64,000 bases of DNA from Rossellomorea marisflavi (lineage in GTDB: Bacteria; Bacillota; Bacilli; Bacillales; Bacillaceae_B): the NCBI RefSeq assembly GCF_009806575.1, contig NZ_CP047095.1, positions 3,042,001 through 3,106,000 of the forward strand, in the 5' to 3' direction. The notes beneath the pieces are model-generated. The model was not told the origin of the DNA. It made no database searches and was given only the letters and a program-made list of their open reading frames with translations. The position numbers were made by a program, and so were the translations under genes. Shown here piece by piece: positions 36,977 through 46,978 of this stretch (position 1 is the stretch's first letter; every line of letters starts with the position of its first letter).

Positions 36977-37957
36977 TCAGGAAGAAGAAACTTTCAGCTT
37001 TTTGAATTCTTCCGTGAGGAGAGGTACCACTTCGAACAGGTCCCCTACGATCCCATAGTCGGCTACATTGAAGATGTTCGCTTCCGGGTCTTTGTTGATG
37101 GCGACAATGACCTTGGAGTTGGACATTCCCGCAAGATGCTGGATCGCTCCGGAAATCCCGCAGGCGATGTAAAGATCCGGTGTGACGACTTTGCCGGTTT
37201 GCCCGATTTGAAGGGAGTAATCGCAGTAGTCTGCATCACACGCACCCCTTGATGCCCCGACGGCACCGCCAAGGACGTCGGCAAGTTCTTTGAGGGGGTT
37301 GAACCCGTCTTCACTCTTCACGCCGCGTCCTCCTGCGATGATGACTTTTGCCTCTGACAGGTCGACCCCTTCGCTTGCTTTGCGGACGACATCCTTGATG
37401 ATCGTTCGCAGATCCTTGATATCCACGGATAGGGAAGCCACGTCACCTGTGCGTGACTCATCCTTTGCCAATGGCTCGATATTATTCGGTCGGATCGTTG
37501 CAAAGATCACTCCGTCCGTTACGATTTTTTTCTCAAAGGCTTTCCCAGAATAGATCGGTCTTGTGAAAACAAGATTCCCACCTGCCAGTTCCAAATCGGT
37601 TGCATCGGATACGAGACCGGTCTTCAGTTTGCCTGCGAGCTTCGGTGAGAGATCTTTCCCTAGTGCCGTATGGCCGAAGATGATCCCCTCCGGAGATTCC
37701 TGTTCGATCACAGCCATCAACGCCTGTGAATAGCCATCCGGCGTATATTGGGCCAGCTTTTCATCTTCGACGGTGATGACACGGTCCGCTCCATAGTGGA
37801 CCAATTCTTGACCGAGGCTACCCACCGATTGGCCGACGAGCACGCCTACGACTTCTCCGCCTTCCGCTACCGTCTTCGCTGCCGCAATGGCCTCGAAAGA
37901 TACATTACGCAATGATCCGTCCCGAACTTCACCAAGTACTACTACTTTTCTTGCCAT
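36977..37957 (-). CDS. etfA: Electron transfer flavoprotein, alpha subunit
   Basis: Carries electrons from acyl-CoA dehydrogenases to the respiratory chain with EtfB. 326 aa. The FAD-binding C-terminal domain is clear: [40 protein letters not shown] near residue 205, [25 protein letters not shown] near 250, and [25 protein letters not shown] follows AGGGGGTTATAAGC, 37 bp after etfB. Confidence 0.97.
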   Translation of the reverse strand: MARKVVVLGEVRDGSLRNVSFEAIAAAKTVAEGGEVVGVLVGQSVGSLGQELVHYGADRVITVEDEKLAQYTPDGYSQALMAVIEQESPEGIIFGHTALGKDLSPKLAGKLKTGLVSDATDLELAGGNLVFTRPIYSGKAFEKKIVTDGVIFATIRPNNIEPLAKDESRTGDVASLSVDIKDLRTIIKDVVRKASEGVDLSEAKVIIAGGRGVKSEDGFNPLKELADVLGGAVGASRGACDADYCDYSLQIGQTGKVVTPDLYIACGISGAIQHLAGMSNSKVIVAINKDPEANIFNVADYGIVGDLFEVVPLLTEEFKKLKVSSS

Positions 37958-37994
37958 GCTTATAACCCCCTGATTGTATTGGTATGCTGGTCGA

Positions 37995-38768
37995 TTAGAT
38001 AACTTTCGCTTCCGTGCGGAGTAGCTGTACCAGTTCGCTCACCTGTACGGCCACATCTCCTTCGAGCACCCTGCCGGCCTCTTTTTTCGGCGGAAGATAA
38101 ATTTCGATTGTTTTCGTTTTCGCTTCCACGTCCTCTTCTTCCAGATCAAGATCATCCAGTTCAAGCTCTTCAAGAGGCTTTTTCTTGGCTTTCATGATTC
38201 CCGGAAGCGAAGGGTAGCGCGGCTCGTTCAACCCTTGCTGAGCTGTGACAAGGAGGGGAAGGGATGTTTCGATCACTTCGGAGTCTCCCTCGACGTCACG
38301 CGTTACCGTTACGGTTTCACCAGCGATTTCAAGCTTTGTAATGGTGGTGACGAACGGGATATCCAGTTGTTCTGCCACCCTTGGCCCCACCTGTCCGGAT
38401 CCTCCGTCGATGGCCACATTGCCCGCCAGGATCAGATCGACTTCCTGATCTTTCAAGTATTCAGCGAGGATTGTCGCCGTCGTGAATTGGTCACCATGGT
38501 CGAGATCATCTTCTGTATTGATGAGGACGGCTTTATCGGCACCCATGGCCAAAGCTGTCCTGAGCTGCTTCTCGCTCTCTTCCCCACCGACCGTGATAAC
38601 GGTTACATCTCCCCCGTGATTGTCACGGACCTGGATCGCTTCCTCCACGGCATATTCATCGTACGGATTGATGATGAACTCTGCGCCGTCTTCTGCAATG
38701 CGTCCATTTTGGATCGAGATCTTCTCTTCCGTGTCAAACGTTCTTTTCAACAGTACATAGATGTTCAT
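37995..38768 (-). CDS. etfB: Electron transfer flavoprotein, beta subunit
   Basis: AMP-binding partner of EtfA. 257 aa. Family motifs are NPYDEYAVEEAIQVRDNHGGDVTVITVGG, LAGNVAIDGGSGQVGPRVAEQLDIP near residue 120, and RYPSLPGIMKAKKKPLEEL near 190. ATG follows AGGAGGGACTGCAGA. In the fadR-fadB-etfB-etfA order of B. subtilis, so it belongs to the FadR-controlled fatty-acid degradation unit. Confidence 0.97.
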   Translation of the reverse strand: MNIYVLLKRTFDTEEKISIQNGRIAEDGAEFIINPYDEYAVEEAIQVRDNHGGDVTVITVGGEESEKQLRTALAMGADKAVLINTEDDLDHGDQFTTATILAEYLKDQEVDLILAGNVAIDGGSGQVGPRVAEQLDIPFVTTITKLEIAGETVTVTRDVEGDSEVIETSLPLLVTAQQGLNEPRYPSLPGIMKAKKKPLEELELDDLDLEEEDVEAKTKTIEIYLPPKKEAGRVLEGDVAVQVSELVQLLRTEAKVI

Positions 38769-38896
38769 TCTGCAGTCCCTCCTGGTATTTGTCTATGGTA
38801 ATCGAAACAATGTTTTAAATACAGCATCTCTTGGGAAGATTCGGACAATTGTGGTCCGAAGAAGGGATAGCGGTTGTGCACCCGCTATCCTGCTGC

Positions 38897-39667
38897 CTAC
38901 CCTTTGAAATGGGGTTCGCGTTTTTCAATGAAGGCGGATATCCCTTCCTTGGCATCCTCTGAGACGAAGATTTCACCGAACATATCGGCTTCACGCTTCA
39001 CGCCTGCATAGAATCGGTCATCTTTTGTGTAGCTGAGCAATTCGATGGCAGCCTTCATGGCCACCGGACTCTTCTTCGCGATTTTCGCCGCAAGCTCCGA
39101 AGCCTTTTCAAAAAGTTCCTCTTCAGGGTACGCCTTATTGGCAAGGCCCCATTGCACCGCTTCGGTCCCTGAGATCGGCTCACTTGTCAGGAGCATCTCC
39201 GCTGCTTTGGCGCGCCCGACGAATTTCGGCAGCCGCTGTGAGCCGGCGAAACCTGGCACAAGTCCAAGCTGGAGCTCGGGAAGACCAAGCTTTGCGTTCT
39301 CACTCACGAGACGGATATGACATCCCATGGCAAGCTCGAGTCCGCCTCCCAGTGCAGCACCGTGAATGGCGGCAATGATCGGTTTCGGGAAGTTTTCCAT
39401 GCGCTCGAATACTTCCTGTCCTCTTGCGGCGAGCTTCGAGAACTCTTCTCCGGTCTCGATGGTGGTGAATTCCTTGATATCGGCTCCCGCAGAGAAGAAT
39501 CGGCCTTCTCCCTTCAAGAGGATGACCCGGACATCCCGGTTCCCCTCAAGCTCATTCAATAGAGCATCTATTTCAGAAATGAGCCCGCTTGCCAACGCAT
39601 TGGCAGGGGGTCTCTGAATGAGCACGGATGCTACATTCCCTTCCAGTGTCCACGAAAGATTCTCCAT
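38897..39667 (-). CDS. fadB: Enoyl-CoA hydratase (beta-oxidation)
   Basis: Hydrates trans-2-enoyl-CoA. 256-aa crotonase-fold protein. Oxyanion-hole regions are FSAGADIKEFTTIETG near residue 62 and AAIHGAALGGGLELAMGCHIRL near 105; catalytic glutamates lie in LGLPELQLGLVPGFAGSQRLP. I chose ATG 39667 (MENLSWTLEGN) because AGGGGGATGAAA precedes it. The fadR stop is two bases away, so the genes are coupled. The symbol follows B. subtilis FadB, a single-domain hydratase. Confidence 0.94.
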   Translation of the reverse strand: MENLSWTLEGNVASVLIQRPPANALASGLISEIDALLNELEGNRDVRVILLKGEGRFFSAGADIKEFTTIETGEEFSKLAARGQEVFERMENFPKPIIAAIHGAALGGGLELAMGCHIRLVSENAKLGLPELQLGLVPGFAGSQRLPKFVGRAKAAEMLLTSEPISGTEAVQWGLANKAYPEEELFEKASELAAKIAKKSPVAMKAAIELLSYTKDDRFYAGVKREADMFGEIFVSEDAKEGISAFIEKREPHFKG

Positions 39668-39669
39668 TT

Positions 39670-40275
39670 TCATCCCCCTAAACTGATTGTGTTCCTGCCG
39701 CCGCATCCTTGAAGCAGCAGCTTGTGGATCGTCGGTACCTGGGCCGTCAGATCATATTTCTGTTCATTCATCACCCAGGTGGTGACCATTTCATCCAGCG
39801 TGCCGAAGATCATCTGCCGTGCAAGCCTTACATCGAGATCCGCTGCAAACTCGCCTGACTCCACTCCGCTGACCAGGATGGTATCGATCAGCTTCAGATA
39901 TCCTTTCAGGACATCATTGATCTTGAGACGGATCTCCTTATTGGATTGCCGGAGTTCCAGCTGTGTCACGATGGCCAGGTGATGATCATCCGACAGGATC
40001 TTACAATGATTTTCGATCATTACTAATAATTTCTCTGAAACTGTCTGTTTTCCTGCAATAACTTCCTCGATTTTATCCACGAACAGGCCCATCTTTTCTT
40101 TGAAGAGGGAAATCAGGATGTCTTCTTTGTTTTTGAAATAAAGATAGATCGTCCCGTCCGCCACTCCTGCCTGCTTGGCGATCTTGGAAACCTGCGCCTG
40201 ATGGTAGCCGTTTTCTGCAATCACAATGACCGCGGCATCGATGATCTGTTTATATTTTGGTTTATTTCGCTTCAT
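39670..40275 (-). CDS. fadR: TetR-family fatty-acid degradation repressor FadR
   Basis: Represses beta-oxidation genes; long-chain acyl-CoA releases it from DNA. 201 aa. N-terminal helix-turn-helix KYKQIIDAAVIVIAENGYHQAQVSKIAKQAGVADGTIYLYFKNKEDIL is typical TetR; the C-terminal ligand domain is helical. I chose ATG 40275 (MKRNKPKYKQI), after AAGGCAGG. A close match to the FadR operator lies just upstream, so it probably represses itself. Confidence 0.94.
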   Translation of the reverse strand: MKRNKPKYKQIIDAAVIVIAENGYHQAQVSKIAKQAGVADGTIYLYFKNKEDILISLFKEKMGLFVDKIEEVIAGKQTVSEKLLVMIENHCKILSDDHHLAIVTQLELRQSNKEIRLKINDVLKGYLKLIDTILVSGVESGEFAADLDVRLARQMIFGTLDEMVTTWVMNEQKYDLTAQVPTIHKLLLQGCGGRNTISLGG

Positions 40276-40302
40276 AGGTTTTTGACCTGCCTTATAGAAT
40301 AA

Positions 40303-40320
40303 TGAATGACCATTCATTCA
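40303..40320 (-). promoter_or_regulatory. FadR operator in front of fadR
   Basis: The 18-bp palindrome TGAATGACCATTCATTCA matches 16 of 18 positions of the B. subtilis FadR consensus TGAATGAMTASTCATTCA. It starts about ten bases downstream of the -10 hexamer, over the expected transcription start. Confidence 0.8.
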
Positions 40321-40329
40321 TATTTCTAT

Positions 40330-40356
40330 ATTATAAGGTTCTCCTGTGATTGTCAA
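40330..40356 (-). promoter_or_regulatory. Promoter of fadR-fadB-etfBA
   Basis: Minus strand: perfect TTGACA (40351-40356) and perfect TATAAT (40330-40335) with a 15-base spacer; a TAATAT two bases downstream gives a 17-base spacer. Confidence 0.65.
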
Positions 40357-40375
40357 CAGCCTGTACCATCCGACA

Positions 40376-40402
40376 ACAAAAAAGAAGGAAGGATTCTCCT
40401 CC
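40376..40402 (-). terminator. Terminator after lcfA
   Basis: Minus strand GGAGGA-GAA-TCCTTCC then TTCTTTTTTG; the stem has one bulged base. It partly separates lcfA from fadR, which has its own promoter. Confidence 0.6.
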
Positions 40403-40408
40403 AACAGT

Positions 40409-42106
40409 TTAACTTAATTTCTTCTCTTCTTCCAGCTTGACGCGTTCTTCTTCCACCAGCGCTCTGCGGAGGATCTTTCCGACAGCTGTTTTCGGGAGCT
40501 CTTTCCTGAACTCATAAATCCTCGGGACTTTATACGCGGCAAGATATTTCCTGGCGTACACGTTGAGCTCTTCCTCTGTAAGGGTCTCCCCTTCTTTGAG
40601 GACGACATATGCTTTTACGGTTTCCCCCCGGTAGGCATCAGGCACTCCGGCTGCGACGACTTCCTGGATGGCAGGGTGTTCGTACAGGACTTCTTCGATT
40701 TCCCGCGGGTAGATATTGAAGCCTCCGGCGATGATCATATCCTTCTTGCGGTCCACCACGAAGAAGTATCCGCGTTCATCCATATAGCCGACGTCACCTG
40801 TGAGGAGCCAGCCGTCCTTCAGCGTCTGCTCGGTTTCTTCAGGGCGGTTCCAGTACCCTTTCATCACCTGCGGTCCCTTCACGGCGATCTCACCGATTTC
40901 ATTCGGCGGCAGCGGTTCCCCCGTTTCCATGGACAGGATGACGCTGTCGGTATTCGGCCAAGGGACGCCGATGCTTCCCTTCACCCTCTCCTTATCCCAC
41001 AGGAAGTTGGAATGTGTGACCGGCGATGATTCCGTCAGACCATATCCTTCGACGAGCTTTCCGCCTGTGACACTCTCGAACTGTTGCTGCACCTCGACGG
41101 GGAGCGATGCACTTCCGCTGATGCACGAATCGATGGAGGAGAGATCGTACTTCTTGAGATCCGGATGATTCAGCAATCCGATATAGATCGTCGGTGCTCC
41201 GGGAAACAGGGTCGGCTTTTGTTTTTGGATTGTCTTCAAGGTCGTGGTGGCATCGAATTTAGGAAGGAGGATAAGGGTATACCCCTGCATGATGGATAGC
41301 ACCATGACGGCTGTCATCCCATAGACGTGGAAGAATGGGAGGATGCCAAGGACCCTTTCTTCACCCTTCCGGCATTTATAGAGCCAGATATCACACATGG
41401 ACGCATTCGCCACAAGGTTTTGATGGGTGAGCATGACCCCTTTCGGGAACCCCGTTGTCCCTCCCGTATACTGAAGGAGAGCTAGATCTTCTGCAAAATC
41501 AAACGCCTCCGGTACCGGAAGTTCCCCTGCATGGCCCTTCATGATCTCCGTATAAAGATGGATCGTTTCCGATGGTTCCACTTTGACGACGATGCCGTAC
41601 TGTTTCTTCTGGATGAATGGATAAATCCAATTTTTAGGGAAGGGGAGACAATCCTTGATAGCGGTTACAATTATGTGTTCAAGCTCGGTTTCCTTCATCA
41701 CCTTCGTGACCCTCGGATAGAGGATATCCAGGGTCAGCATCACCTTTGCACCCGAGTCCTTCATCTGGTACTCGATCTCGCGCTCCATATACAGTGGATT
41801 CGTCTGCACGACGACTCCCTCGGCATAGAGGATGCCATAGTAGGCGATGACCGATTGCGGCGTGTTCGGGAGCATGATGGCGACCCGGTCTCCTTTTTCG
41901 ATCCCGAGTCCTTTCAGGTAAGAACCGAATTTGAGAGCCGATTCATGCACCTCCCTGTAGGTCAACTCCTTGCCCATGAAATGGATCGCGGTTTTCCCGC
42001 CATATTTCTCCGCCGCGTCAGTCAGATAGCTCTGAAGCGGTTTCTCCACCAGCGTAAACTCCTTCGGAATCTGCTCGGGGTATTCAGCGAGCCAGGGTTT
42101 ATTCAT
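40409..42106 (-). CDS. lcfA: Long-chain fatty acid-CoA ligase
   Basis: Activates fatty acids to acyl-CoA with ATP before beta-oxidation. 565 aa, ANL superfamily. P-loop LLQYTGGTTGFPKGVMLTH near residue 215, A5 motif LVEGYGLTESSPVTH near 350, A7 region DGWLLTGDVGYMDERGYFFVVDRKKDMIIAGGFNIYPREIEE near 440, and catalytic lysine in LPKTAVGKILRRAL near 545. ATG follows GGGAGGGATCACT. It lies upstream of fadR, as in B. subtilis. Confidence 0.97.
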   Translation of the reverse strand: MNKPWLAEYPEQIPKEFTLVEKPLQSYLTDAAEKYGGKTAIHFMGKELTYREVHESALKFGSYLKGLGIEKGDRVAIMLPNTPQSVIAYYGILYAEGVVVQTNPLYMEREIEYQMKDSGAKVMLTLDILYPRVTKVMKETELEHIIVTAIKDCLPFPKNWIYPFIQKKQYGIVVKVEPSETIHLYTEIMKGHAGELPVPEAFDFAEDLALLQYTGGTTGFPKGVMLTHQNLVANASMCDIWLYKCRKGEERVLGILPFFHVYGMTAVMVLSIMQGYTLILLPKFDATTTLKTIQKQKPTLFPGAPTIYIGLLNHPDLKKYDLSSIDSCISGSASLPVEVQQQFESVTGGKLVEGYGLTESSPVTHSNFLWDKERVKGSIGVPWPNTDSVILSMETGEPLPPNEIGEIAVKGPQVMKGYWNRPEETEQTLKDGWLLTGDVGYMDERGYFFVVDRKKDMIIAGGFNIYPREIEEVLYEHPAIQEVVAAGVPDAYRGETVKAYVVLKEGETLTEEELNVYARKYLAAYKVPRIYEFRKELPKTAVGKILRRALVEEERVKLEEEKKLS

Positions 42107-42241
42107 AGTGATCCCTCCCGTCTAATTATTTGAAAATTTATTCTATTCCCATTATAAAACATCAGGACTTCAGATACAATTTGTAATCCCTTACCAGTCC
42201 TTCTTTTAGCCTATGGTCATCCTCTTGCCAGGAGAGATTCC

Positions 42242-42281
42242 ATAAAAAAAAGACTGTCACCACTACTGTATGACAGTCTTC
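42242..42281 (-). terminator. Terminator after the 27-aa membrane protein gene
   Basis: Minus strand AAGACTGTCA / TGACAGTCTT with an 11-base loop, followed by TTTTTTTATGG. It closes the yshE-small gene unit before lcfA. Confidence 0.85.
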
Positions 42282-42299
42282 CTTTCAATATTAAGGCGG

Positions 42300-42383
42300 T
42301 CAAGCAAAGAAAACCATATAAATGATGCCCACCACGATGAATCCTCCGCAAAGGACCAATAATACTTTCGCCAGTTTCTCCAT
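42300..42383 (-). CDS. 27-residue small membrane protein
   Basis: A frame too short for normal gene calling: MEKLAKVLLVLCGG at the start and IIYMVFFA at the end. It is one charged N-terminal turn followed by a single hydrophobic helix. ATG 42383 is preceded by AAGGAGAGGGAAT, as strong a ribosome site as its neighbours have, and it lies 11 bp after yshE with a terminator about 20 bp past its stop. These signals support translation. No known function; a regulatory or stabilising partner of the DUF350 protein YshE is possible. Confidence 0.65.
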   Translation of the reverse strand: MEKLAKVLLVLCGGFIVVGIIYMVFFA

Positions 42384-42394
42384 ATTCCCTCTCC

Positions 42395-42802
42395 TTATGA
42401 AATTCCTGCGCCGATGACGTAGGATAGTCCGACGGAAATGACGAGGGAAATAAATCCTACAGCGCGGTTATCATTGGCAATCTCTTCGTCGATCTTAAAT
42501 CTAGGTGTCAGGAACTCAAAGATGAAGTAACCGATCAGCAGGAGGGCAAAGCCGTAGACACCCCATCCGATCGTCGTGATGATCGTATCATTATGATCGA
42601 TGGAATGACTGAAGATATTGGCAATCCCGAAGATCTTCCCTCCGGTAGCCATGCCCACGGCAAGATTCCCCTTCTTGATTTCTTCCCAGTTCTTATACTT
42701 CGTGACAAGCTCAAAGACCGCCAGGAAAAGAACAAGGCAGAGGATGACGACGCTGTAGTTCGCAGCGGTCTTCACCAACACATTCTCCCAGATTTTCTCC
42801 AC
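42395..42802 (-). CDS. yshE: YshE, DUF350 membrane protein
   Basis: 135 aa with four hydrophobic segments (YSVVILCLVLFLAVFELVT, NLAVGMATGGKIFGIANIF, WGVYGFALLLIGYFIFEFL, VGFISLVISVGLSYVIGA). Two internally similar halves, each with a charged loop followed by N-(L/R)AVG, are typical of DUF350. The start is GTG at 42802 after AAGGGGGATTCCTA. Same place in B. subtilis, next to mutS2. Function unknown. Confidence 0.9.
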   Translation of the reverse strand: MEKIWENVLVKTAANYSVVILCLVLFLAVFELVTKYKNWEEIKKGNLAVGMATGGKIFGIANIFSHSIDHNDTIITTIGWGVYGFALLLIGYFIFEFLTPRFKIDEEIANDNRAVGFISLVISVGLSYVIGAGIS

Positions 42803-42826
42803 TAGGAATCCCCCTTCTCTCCTCTA

Positions 42827-45180
42827 CTACTTAAATTCGATGACCGTTACCCCGGTACCGCCTTCACTGGCATCACCGAATCGGGCCTTCTTGACGGCAC
42901 GATGGTTCTTCAGATATTCCTGGACACCCTGCCGCAGGGCTCCGGTGCCCTTGCCGTGGATGATGGAAACCCGCGGATAGCCAGCAAGGAGGGCATCATC
43001 GATGTATTTATCAACACGGGCCAAAGCATTTTCATAGCGCTCGCCCCTGAGGTCGAGTTCAAGATTCACATGGAAGTCCTTTCCTTTCACTGTGGAAAGG
43101 GACTTGGTTTCCACCTTCTGCTGGGATTGGATGAATTCTAGGTCGGATTCCTTCACTTTCATCTTCATGATCCCCATCTGGACCTGCCATTCTTTATTGG
43201 ATACCTTCTCGACAAGATGGCCTTTCTGGTCGAAGCTGAGCACTTTCACTTCATCTCCCGGTTGCAACGTGCGTGCCGTCGATTGTTTTTTCGGTTTCGA
43301 CGATTGAGGCAGGTTCGGTGCTGCATCTTCAAGATGTTTTTTCGCCTGGATCAGCTGATGCTCCTTGATCCCGGACGAACTTTCCTTCTGCATCCTTCTC
43401 AGGTCGCGGATCACTTCCTCCGCTTCCGCTTTCGCTTTGTCGACGACTTCGGATGCTTTTTTCTGCGCTTTCTCATAGAGGGAGTCCTTTTTCTCGTAGT
43501 ACTCCATCATCTGTTTTTGCATGTCTTTATGCATCTTCTCCGCTTGTCTCAAGAGCTCATGCGCTTCTTCGAGCTCTCGCTCACCCTGCCTGCGATTGTC
43601 CTCGAGGGAAGCAATCATGTTCTCGACTTCCTTGCTGTCGGTCCCTATATGGGATTTCGCACGCTTGATGACCCGTTGGGATAACCCCAGACGCTCGGAG
43701 ATCTCGAATGCATTACTCCGTCCCGGTACCCCGATCAAGAGCCGGTAGGTCGGACTCAGTGTTTCGACGTCGAACTCGACGCTTGCATTCACGACGCCTT
43801 CACGGTTATAGCCATATGCCTTCAGTTCCGGATAATGTGTCGTTGCTACCACTCTCGCACCGGTCGCATGGACTTCATCAAGGATGGAGATGGCCAGCGC
43901 CGCCCCTTCCTGCGGATCGGTCCCCGCCCCGAGCTCATCAAAGAGGACAAGGCTGTCGAAATCGACTTTATCGAGGATCCCGACGATGTTCACCATATGG
44001 GAGGAGAACGTACTCAAACTCTGTTCGATGGACTGTTCATCCCCGATATCGGCATAGACGGTCTTGAAGACCCCTACCTCGGATCCATCCAGCGCCGGGA
44101 TCGGAAGGCCGGCCTGTGCCATGAGGGTCGTCAAGCCGAGTGTTTTCAAGGTGACGGTTTTCCCCCCCGTATTCGGTCCGGTGATGACAATCGCCGAAAA
44201 ATCATCCCCGAGTTCGATGTCATTGGCCACGGCTTCATCCATCGGCAACAGCGGGTGACGGGCTTTGTTCAGCCTGACCCGCTTATCCTGGTTGACGATC
44301 GGTTTCGTCCCCTTGATGGAACGGCCGAACTTCGCCTTTGTGAACATGAAATCCACATCCGTCAGGACCGATACGATGTAGAAGAGCTCACTTGAGAATT
44401 CATGCACCTTCTCCGTCATGGCGAGCAGGATCTTTTCGATCTCGGTCTGCTCTTTCAATTTCAGCTCCCTGAGCTGGTTATTGAGCTGCACGATGGCCTC
44501 GGGCTCGATGAATAGGGTCTGACCAGATGAACTCTGATCATGGATGATGCCGCCATAATGGCCGCGATATTCCTGTTTCACCGGGATGACGTAGCGGTCG
44601 TTCCGGATCGTGATGATGGCATCCGACAGCATCTTCTGGGCATTGGAGGAGCGGATCATCCGCTCAAGCTTCTCTCTGATCCTTCCTTCGTTCGCCCTGA
44701 GCTGGGTACGGATGTTCCGCAGGGAATCACTGGCTGAATCGAGTATGCCCCCGTTTTCATCCACCACCTGGCGGATTTCCTGCTCAAGGTGTGGAAGCGG
44801 CGTGACGGATTCCATCTTCTCCTGCAGGAGAGGGATTTTCACTTCCTCTTCCTTCAGTTCTTCCACGAAGCGCGTCAGCTTGCGGCTTGCACGGATTGTG
44901 CTCGCCACCTGTACAAGTTCGGCGGGAGAGAGCATGCCGCCGATCTGGGCACGCTTCACATGGGGCCTGATATCGAAGATCCCTCCGAGGGGGCGTGCCC
45001 CTTGAGGCGGAGGATCGTCATGGCTTCATCCGTTTCTTCGTGGAGCGCCAGGATCTCGTCATAATCGACGGATGGTGTGAGGGCCGTCACCTTGGCAAGA
45101 CCCAGGGCAGATGCCGCGTATTCTTTCAGCAGTTCTTTGATCTTATCAAATTCTAATGTTTTCAGTACTTTGGAATTCAC
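42827..45180 (-). pseudogene. mutS2: MutS2, one-base frameshift as sequenced
   Basis: ATPase with MutS-like core and C-terminal Smr nuclease domain; acts on branched DNA and, in B. subtilis, on collided ribosomes. The 5' frame from GTG 45180 (MNSKVLKTLEFDKIKELLKEY) ends LRLKGHAP and then shifts; the 3' frame picks up at the expected [16 protein letters not shown]. Adding one G/C to the G5 run at 44989-44993 (plus strand) restores a 784-aa protein of normal length. The intact part has Walker [32 protein letters not shown], a coiled coil and the Smr motif [17 protein letters not shown]. Sequencing error is likelier than real decay. Confidence 0.92.
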
Positions 45181-45195
45181 GATACTCCACCTTTA

Positions 45196-46908
45196 TCATT
45201 TGTTTCGTTTCAGGAACTTCATGAGTTCGTCTGTATCTTTCGTATTGAGGACCGAATCGGTTTTGATCCATCCTTTTCGTGCAGTCGAGACGCCGATTCC
45301 CATAAACTCAAGGTGATCATGGCTGTGTGCGTCCGTATTGATGACCAGGGGAACACCGCGTTCCTGAGCTTTTCGCACATGTTCTGCACATAGATCGAGC
45401 CGGTTCGGGTTCGCATTGAGCTCCAGTGCGGTTCCGGTTTCTGACGCAAGATCGATCAAGGCATCCATGTCGACGGCATATCCTTCCCTTCGGCCGATGA
45501 TCCTGCCTGTAGGATGAGCGATGAAGTCCACATGGGGGTTCTCCAGTGCCGTTTTCAACCGGTCCATGATTTTGTCTTGTGACTGCGAGAAGCTGGAATG
45601 GATCGAGGCGATGACCACGTCCAGCTGGCTGAGCACGTCATCGTCATAATCGAGCGTTCCGTCAGGCAGGATGTCCATCTCGATTCCCGCAAGCACCTCG
45701 ATATCATCATAGCGCTTATTGATTTCTTTTATTTCTTGAATCTGTTTCAGCAGTCGTTCTTCGGTCAGGCCATTGGCTACCCTCAAGTATTGGGAGTGGT
45801 CCGTGATGGCCATATAGGAATACCCTTTCGCCCGGCACGCCTCCACCATCTCTTCGATGGAGTACGCCCCGTCAGACCAGGTGGTATGCATATGAAGGTC
45901 CCCTTTGATGTCTTCAAGTGAGATCAATGGGTAGTCCTTCTTGAACTCTTCCACCTCGCGGCCATCTTCCCTGAGTTCAGGCGGAATGAAAGGGAGACCG
46001 AAGTGACCGTAGAATTCTTCTTCCGTTTCAAACGTCGTCACTTCACCCGTTTCGGCGTTCTCCACCCCGTATTCGCTGATTTTCTCTCCACGCTCTTTCG
46101 CGAGCTGGCGCATCCGGACATTGTGATCTTTCGAGCCCGTGAAATGATGGAGGGCCGTGGCGAATTCCTTCGGTTCGACAATCCGGAAATCGACGCTCAC
46201 ATCCCAGCTGTACCGGAGCGTCAATGATACCTTCGTGTCTCCCGCTGCGATGGTCTCCACGATACCGGGAAGCTCCAGGAGGGCTTCCTTTACCTGTGAC
46301 GGCTCATCAGTGGAGAGGATGAAATCAAGATCCTTGATGGTTTCGCGTCCCCTCCGCAGGCTGCCGGCACGCGAGTAGGTTCTGATGCTATCCATGTTGC
46401 CGAGGAAGGATTCGATTTCGACTGCCACTCCTTCCATGAAGCCGATGGGAAGGCGGTCCGGCCGCTTGCCGACCTGTTCGATGGCGGCGATGATCTTCTC
46501 TTCCGTCTTCTTTCCGAAACCGGCCAGGGCCTGGACTTTTTCGTTCCGGCACGCTTCTTCCAGGTCTTCGATTCCTTCCACGCCAAGCTCGCTGTACAGC
46601 TTCGCAATCTTCTTGCCCCCGAGTCCGGGGAGTTGAAGAAGGGGAACGAGGCCGGCAGGAACCTGTTCCTTCAACTCTTCCAATACCGATGAGGTGCCCT
46701 CTTCGATATATTCTTCGATGACGCCCGCCGTCCCTTTTCCTATACCGCTTAGCTTTGTAAAATCATCTATTTCACTTAAACTGCGATCATCATTTTCAAG
46801 AGCTGCAGCCGCTTTGCGGTAAGCCGAGATTTTGAATGAGTTCTCGCCTTTGAGCTCCATATAGATAGCAATCTGTTCTAATAGTTTAATGATATCTTTT
46901 TTATTCAC
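45196..46908 (-). CDS. polX: DNA polymerase/3'-5' exonuclease PolX
   Basis: Family X repair polymerase with a C-terminal PHP exonuclease. 570 aa, same as B. subtilis. N-terminal HhH region LSGIGKGTAGVIEEYIEEG, polymerase motif GSLRRGRETIKDLDFILSTDE near residue 185 (metal aspartates), PHP motifs DLHMHTTWSDGAYSIEEM near 340, ITDHSQYL, and INTDAHSHDHLEFM at the end. I chose GTG 46908 (MNKKDIIKLLEQ), which follows AAGGTGA and aligns with the B. subtilis start; GTG 46917 is an alternative. Confidence 0.94.
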   Translation of the reverse strand: MNKKDIIKLLEQIAIYMELKGENSFKISAYRKAAAALENDDRSLSEIDDFTKLSGIGKGTAGVIEEYIEEGTSSVLEELKEQVPAGLVPLLQLPGLGGKKIAKLYSELGVEGIEDLEEACRNEKVQALAGFGKKTEEKIIAAIEQVGKRPDRLPIGFMEGVAVEIESFLGNMDSIRTYSRAGSLRRGRETIKDLDFILSTDEPSQVKEALLELPGIVETIAAGDTKVSLTLRYSWDVSVDFRIVEPKEFATALHHFTGSKDHNVRMRQLAKERGEKISEYGVENAETGEVTTFETEEEFYGHFGLPFIPPELREDGREVEEFKKDYPLISLEDIKGDLHMHTTWSDGAYSIEEMVEACRAKGYSYMAITDHSQYLRVANGLTEERLLKQIQEIKEINKRYDDIEVLAGIEMDILPDGTLDYDDDVLSQLDVVIASIHSSFSQSQDKIMDRLKTALENPHVDFIAHPTGRIIGRREGYAVDMDALIDLASETGTALELNANPNRLDLCAEHVRKAQERGVPLVINTDAHSHDHLEFMGIGVSTARKGWIKTDSVLNTKDTDELMKFLKRNK

Positions 46909-46978
46909 GTCATTCACCTTCAATCTCCATCATGAAAATGGTTTCTCCACTCTCTATAGTAGCAAACTCCGCATCAAA

